Shown: piece by piece, positions 63,951 through 64,000 of the stretch | Layout: each line of letters starts with the position of its first letter | How positions within the stretch are numbered: the stretch's first letter is position 1 | Made by a program: the position numbers and the translations under genes | Source: Halomonas faecis | GTDB taxonomy: Bacteria > Pseudomonadota > Gammaproteobacteria > Pseudomonadales > Halomonadaceae | DNA: 64,000 bases | Assembly (NCBI RefSeq): GCF_010993975.1 | Contig: NZ_JAACZO010000043.1 | Coordinates: 124,001-188,000, forward strand | Direction: 5' to 3' | Notes under the pieces: generated by a model | Told to the model about the DNA's origin: nothing | What the model saw: only the letters and a program-made list of their open reading frames with translations | Database searches by the model: none

Positions 63951-64000
63951 ATGCCGGTGTGATACGGTCTCGTCTTGCCGTCCGGCGGCGGCACCTTACC

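Overview
This is high-GC (about 60-65 %) chromosomal DNA from a denitrifying gammaproteobacterium. Protein styles and gene order fit Halomonas or another member of the Halomonadaceae; this is an inference from family resemblance, not a database result. No tRNA, rRNA, insertion sequence or CRISPR array was seen.

Region 1 (1-40.97 kb) is a denitrification and nitrate-respiration island. After a partial gene, a Yip1-like membrane gene divergent from a marR gene, and a cytochrome P450, come the heme d1 genes: nirF-nirC leftward and nirDLGHJEN rightward from one divergent promoter carrying two perfect TTGAC-N4-GTCAA boxes. nirS itself is not present. Next are nnrS, a SirB2-like gene, a carboxymuconolactone-decarboxylase-like gene, norCBQD with a small membrane gene, and a leftward set of norE/norF-like and accessory membrane genes. 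Nitrate handling follows: three NarK-type transporters with a UspA gene (leftward), narXL (leftward), a fourth NarK-type transporter, and narGHJI. The nar genes continue into a parvulin isomerase, moaB, moeA, a DNR-type regulator and moaA. The regulator has the recognition helix expected to bind the FNR/DNR boxes seen at nirC/nirD, nnrS, norC and the norEF side. norC also has a near-consensus NsrR site. A NarL 7-2-7 site lies upstream of the narK group.

Region 2 (40.99-49.4 kb) is a lysine/pipecolate catabolic cluster: hglS (2-oxoadipate to D-2-hydroxyglutarate), a class III transaminase (probably 2-aminoadipate) and a LysR regulator leftward; amaB, amaA and an NhaC-family transporter rightward. 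A shared 12-nt element occurs in both promoters. The cluster is bounded on the left by moaA and on the right by an 18-codon remnant of a second moaA 3' end.

Region 3 (49.5-55.2 kb) carries a LysR regulator, a DctP-DctQ-DctM TRAP transporter, a VanX/DdpX-like D-Ala-D-Ala dipeptidase and a GlxA-type AraC regulator, which suggests uptake and hydrolysis of a D-amino-acid-containing or related solute.

Region 4 (55.3-63.9 kb) handles pyrimidine and beta-alanine breakdown: LysR, then an omega-amino-acid:pyruvate transaminase and an MmsA-type semialdehyde dehydrogenase. After a 0.7-kb AT-richer gap come beta-ureidopropionase, an NCS1 transporter and dihydropyrimidinase. Together they would turn dihydropyrimidines into beta-alanine and then acetyl-CoA; the dihydropyrimidine dehydrogenase is not in the window.
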